Below are positions 62,163-64,000 of a stretch of 64,000 bases of DNA, piece after piece. The position numbers were made by a program, and so were the translations under genes. Position 1 is the first letter of the stretch. Each line of letters starts with the position of its first letter. The notes beneath the pieces are model-generated. The model saw nothing but the letters and a program-made list of their open reading frames with translations. It did no database searches and was not told the origin of the DNA. Source of the stretch: Chryseosolibacter sp964563295 (GTDB lineage: Bacteria; Bacteroidota; Bacteroidia; Cytophagales; Cyclobacteriaceae); contig CAZLWX010000005.1 of NCBI GenBank assembly GCA_964563295.1, forward strand, positions 5,144 to 69,143, read 5' to 3'.

Positions 62163-63085
62163 TGGAGCTCCGGCGCGACGTCGTTGTAATTCTGAACGGC
62201 ATTTCGCGTCACAAGAAACTGTTTTATCGGCAATATGTTCCTGCCCTTCAAAACGTCAGTGACCTACGGATATTTGAAACAACTTCGCCCGGCGATGCGG
62301 AATTGATTGCGTCGAAGATGGCCGATCAGGCGACGGAGATTATTCTCGCCGCCGGAGGGGATGGCACCATCAACCAGGTCGTCAACGGAGTTCTGTCAGG
62401 TCGCAAACCACACTTGCCAGTCGTTGGTCTCATCCCCCTCGGCACTGGAAATGATTTTGCCCGCACCGTGGGACTTCGCCGTGATGTTGAACAGCTCACT
62501 AAGCTAATCCAATCCTGGAATGTGCGACCGGTTGATGTCGGGGGGATTGAATACACTCCATTGGCTGACAAAGGACCCGCGCCAGGTCTACGATACTTTA
62601 TTAACGTCGCGGATATTGGAATGGGCCCGGTGGTGGTAGAGCGGGTGAACAGGGGCAGTGAGATTTTCGGAAGGGAAATGGCTTACTATCTGAGTATCAT
62701 CCGTACGTTCATGACTTACAGACCGGTAAGAATCGAAGCATCGACTTCCGAATGGAGTTGGCGGGGCAAGCTGCGATCACTCGCCGTGGCCAATGGGAGG
62801 TGCTATGGTCAGGGCCTCATCATCGCGCCAGACGCCGATACCGGAGATGGAATTTTTTCAGTCTTCATTTGCGGAGACGTGTCGGTGCTTGATTTCATCC
62901 GGCAGACACCAGCGCTAAAAAAAGGCAAGTATGTACGTATGCAGGAGGTCCAATACAAACATGCTACCGCGATAGATCTGAAGTCTGAGACGGCATGCAA
63001 GATAGAAGCTGACGGAGAATTGGTCGGTCTTTTACCCGCGCGAGTTCGGGTGCTGGACCGGCAACTGGCGATGCTGATCCCATAA
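62162..63085 (+). CDS. Diacylglycerol/lipid kinase family protein (YegS-like)
   Basis: A 307-residue cytosolic kinase of the DAGK/YegS family. The nucleotide-binding motif is AAGGDGTINQVVNGVLSG, with PLGTGNDFARTVGL as the second conserved loop. A beta-rich C-terminal domain (VANGRCYGQGLIIAPDADTG) completes the fold. It phosphorylates diacylglycerol, sphingoid or similar lipids to recycle or modify membrane lipids. ATG 62162 is coupled to the TPR stop; GTG 62159 is the alternative. The following terminator is for the opposite strand. Confidence 0.92.
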   Translation: MELRRDVVVILNGISRHKKLFYRQYVPALQNVSDLRIFETTSPGDAELIASKMADQATEIILAAGGDGTINQVVNGVLSGRKPHLPVVGLIPLGTGNDFARTVGLRRDVEQLTKLIQSWNVRPVDVGGIEYTPLADKGPAPGLRYFINVADIGMGPVVVERVNRGSEIFGREMAYYLSIIRTFMTYRPVRIEASTSEWSWRGKLRSLAVANGRCYGQGLIIAPDADTGDGIFSVFICGDVSVLDFIRQTPALKKGKYVRMQEVQYKHATAIDLKSETACKIEADGELVGLLPARVRVLDRQLAMLIP

Positions 63086-63109
63086 AAAAGGCCAGGCTTC
63101 CACCCGGCC
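63084..63109 (-). terminator. Terminator after the RDD-family gene (minus strand)
   Basis: On the minus strand a GGCC-x-GG stem (one mismatch) with a 6-base loop (63090-63109) is followed by six T (63089-63084). It lies 24 bases beyond the RDD stop codon and overlaps the lipid kinase stop. Confidence 0.62.
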
Positions 63110-63133
63110 CATGTTTACTAAGTCCGATTCAGA

Positions 63134-63643
63134 TTACTTCTTCAGCACAAGCGTGCTCGCGATCATATCGTGCAGCGCTTGCTTCTTTTCGGTGAAAGCG
63201 GCGAGTAGGTAGCCGATCATCATAATGGCTGAGGAGATGTATTTTCCAATCTGACGCAGGACCGATTTCCCAAAAGAAATGCGATTGCCGTCCATGTCAG
63301 CCACCTTTATTCCCAATGCCATTTTGCCCAGTGTTCCTTGAGTCTTGGACGCTTCCATAATGCCAAAATACAGGAACGAAATACATATGCTGATGATCCA
63401 CATCGACCCCGCTGCGGCCATGATTCCCGCAAACATGCCGGCAGCCTCTTCCTCCGTAATAGCATCGGGATTCTGAAGAGCCGGAGCCATGCTGAGCCCA
63501 ACCAGACCCAGAATTGGAACAATTACCAGCGATTGAAGCACGGAAATGACGATCCAGTCTATAATCAGAGCGAGAAATCGGGCTCCAAAACTTGCATAGT
63601 TCGTCGACGTCGCGACGGGCGGTGTGGCAGTCGTTGTGCTCAT
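63134..63643 (-). CDS. RDD-family membrane protein
   Basis: A 169-residue protein with the RDD pattern: FGARFLALIIDWIVISVLQS (first transmembrane helix with R and D), ITEEEAAGMFAGIMAAAGSM, a long helix ICISFLYFGIMEASKTQGTLG, and KVADMDGNRISFGKSVLRQIG. RDD proteins are three- or four-helix membrane proteins, a few of which work as Na+/H+ antiporters while most are uncharacterised. A short N-terminal low-complexity Thr/Ala segment precedes the first helix. Divergent from the M14 carboxypeptidase gene. Confidence 0.9.
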   Translation of the reverse strand: MSTTTATPPVATSTNYASFGARFLALIIDWIVISVLQSLVIVPILGLVGLSMAPALQNPDAITEEEAAGMFAGIMAAAGSMWIISICISFLYFGIMEASKTQGTLGKMALGIKVADMDGNRISFGKSVLRQIGKYISSAIMMIGYLLAAFTEKKQALHDMIASTLVLKK

Positions 63644-63804
63644 AGGTTTAGATTAAGGTTAGTGTAAAGTTCATCCAATTTAAATAGCAGAAACCAATGC
63701 TTAAAACATAATGACGGATTTAATTAGCCACGTCTACCAATGATTATGCGGTTTAACATGTAACACACAGATTTTTGGATAAATTGGCAACCAAACATTT
63801 GATT

Positions 63805-64000
63805 ATGAACCGGATGGTCGCGGTGACGGCATTCATGCTGATAGTCACCTGGTGCTCTGCACAACAGAAATTACTTTCTCCTGCCGAATTCCTCGGATAC
63901 GAGCTTGGTGAACGATTCACCCGGCACCACAGGGTTGTCGAATATTTTGAGCATGTCGCGGAAGTCATGCCGAACGTCAGCGTCACCCGATACGGCGAGA
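63805..64000 (+). CDS. M14-family zinc carboxypeptidase, N-terminal fragment (partial)
   Basis: The frame opens at ATG 63805 and runs to the window end without a stop. The signal peptide (AVTAFMLIVTWCSAQQ) is followed by the typical Bacteroidota M14 start SPAEFLGYELGERFTRHHRV and then EHVAEVMPNVSVTRYGE. The catalytic zinc motifs lie outside the window. M14 exopeptidases remove C-terminal residues from peptides in the periplasm. Assignment rests on this N-terminal match alone. Confidence 0.75.
   Translation, partial: MNRMVAVTAFMLIVTWCSAQQKLLSPAEFLGYELGERFTRHHRVVEYFEHVAEVMPNVSVTRYGE

Overview
The window reads as a Bacteroidota chromosome fragment, most likely class Cytophagia (Cytophagales). 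Supporting evidence: a mutY-ssb-gldE-gldD block facing HU, TPR, COX24-like and rng genes; two proteins that look like type IX secretion (T9SS) cargo with C-terminal sorting domains; Cytophagia-type IspH; YpdA; perfect TAnnTTTG minus-7 promoter boxes; and few visible Shine-Dalgarno sequences. It looks like a draft or metagenomic scaffold. A 100-N gap at 34055-34154 is flanked by the same 55 bases on both sides, so two overlapping contigs were probably joined without merging.

Layout. 1-5.4 kb: tail of an HtrA/Do protease, a small protein, ispH, a TonB-dependent receptor coupled to a fructosamine kinase, and a lipoprotein. 5.4-9.5 kb: ypdA diverging from a secreted amidase, a 2H phosphoesterase and a double-YCII secreted protein. 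9.6-14.3 kb (minus): a class V aminotransferase and the gldD-gldE-ssb-mutY block. 14.4-17.3 kb (plus): HU/IHF, TPR protein, a 29-residue COX24-like ribosomal protein and RNase G. 17.3-35.4 kb (minus): a small membrane protein, an SprB-repeat T9SS protein, AsmA, aldehyde dehydrogenase, two OmpA-family proteins, a patatin with a probable outer-membrane barrel, an M23 peptidase, a DsbD-like reductase and lysA. 35.6-39.3 kb: alpha/beta hydrolase, prmA, tpiA and an M20 hydrolase.

39.6-50.5 kb (plus) is the most distinctive region. It is a compact three-gene cluster encoding a small secreted protein with a KNH-like beta domain and a C-terminal hydrophobic helix, a 2973-residue T9SS cargo protein (BNR-like, FnIII, VCBS/FG-GAP, ASPIC/UnbV, nine Ig-like Big_5 repeats, sorting domain), and a secreted caspase-family peptidase with its His/Cys dyad intact. 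A strong terminator closes it. This is the best candidate for an undescribed exported system.

50.5-64 kb: a Rieske protein, two exported unknowns, a DUF1801 gene overlapping a C-terminally truncated AlkC-like DNA repair gene, a lactonase-like metallo-beta-lactamase protein, a tandem pair of secreted paralogues, two lipoproteins, PrsW, a thioredoxin-fold protein without CxxC, a nitroreductase, an amidohydrolase, a TPR protein coupled to a lipid kinase, an RDD membrane protein, and the start of an M14 carboxypeptidase cut by the window edge.

Most of the content concerns envelope biogenesis, protein export and gliding, mixed with ordinary housekeeping. I saw no rRNA, tRNA, CRISPR array, insertion sequence or prophage. 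No gene-free stretch exceeds about 300 bases.
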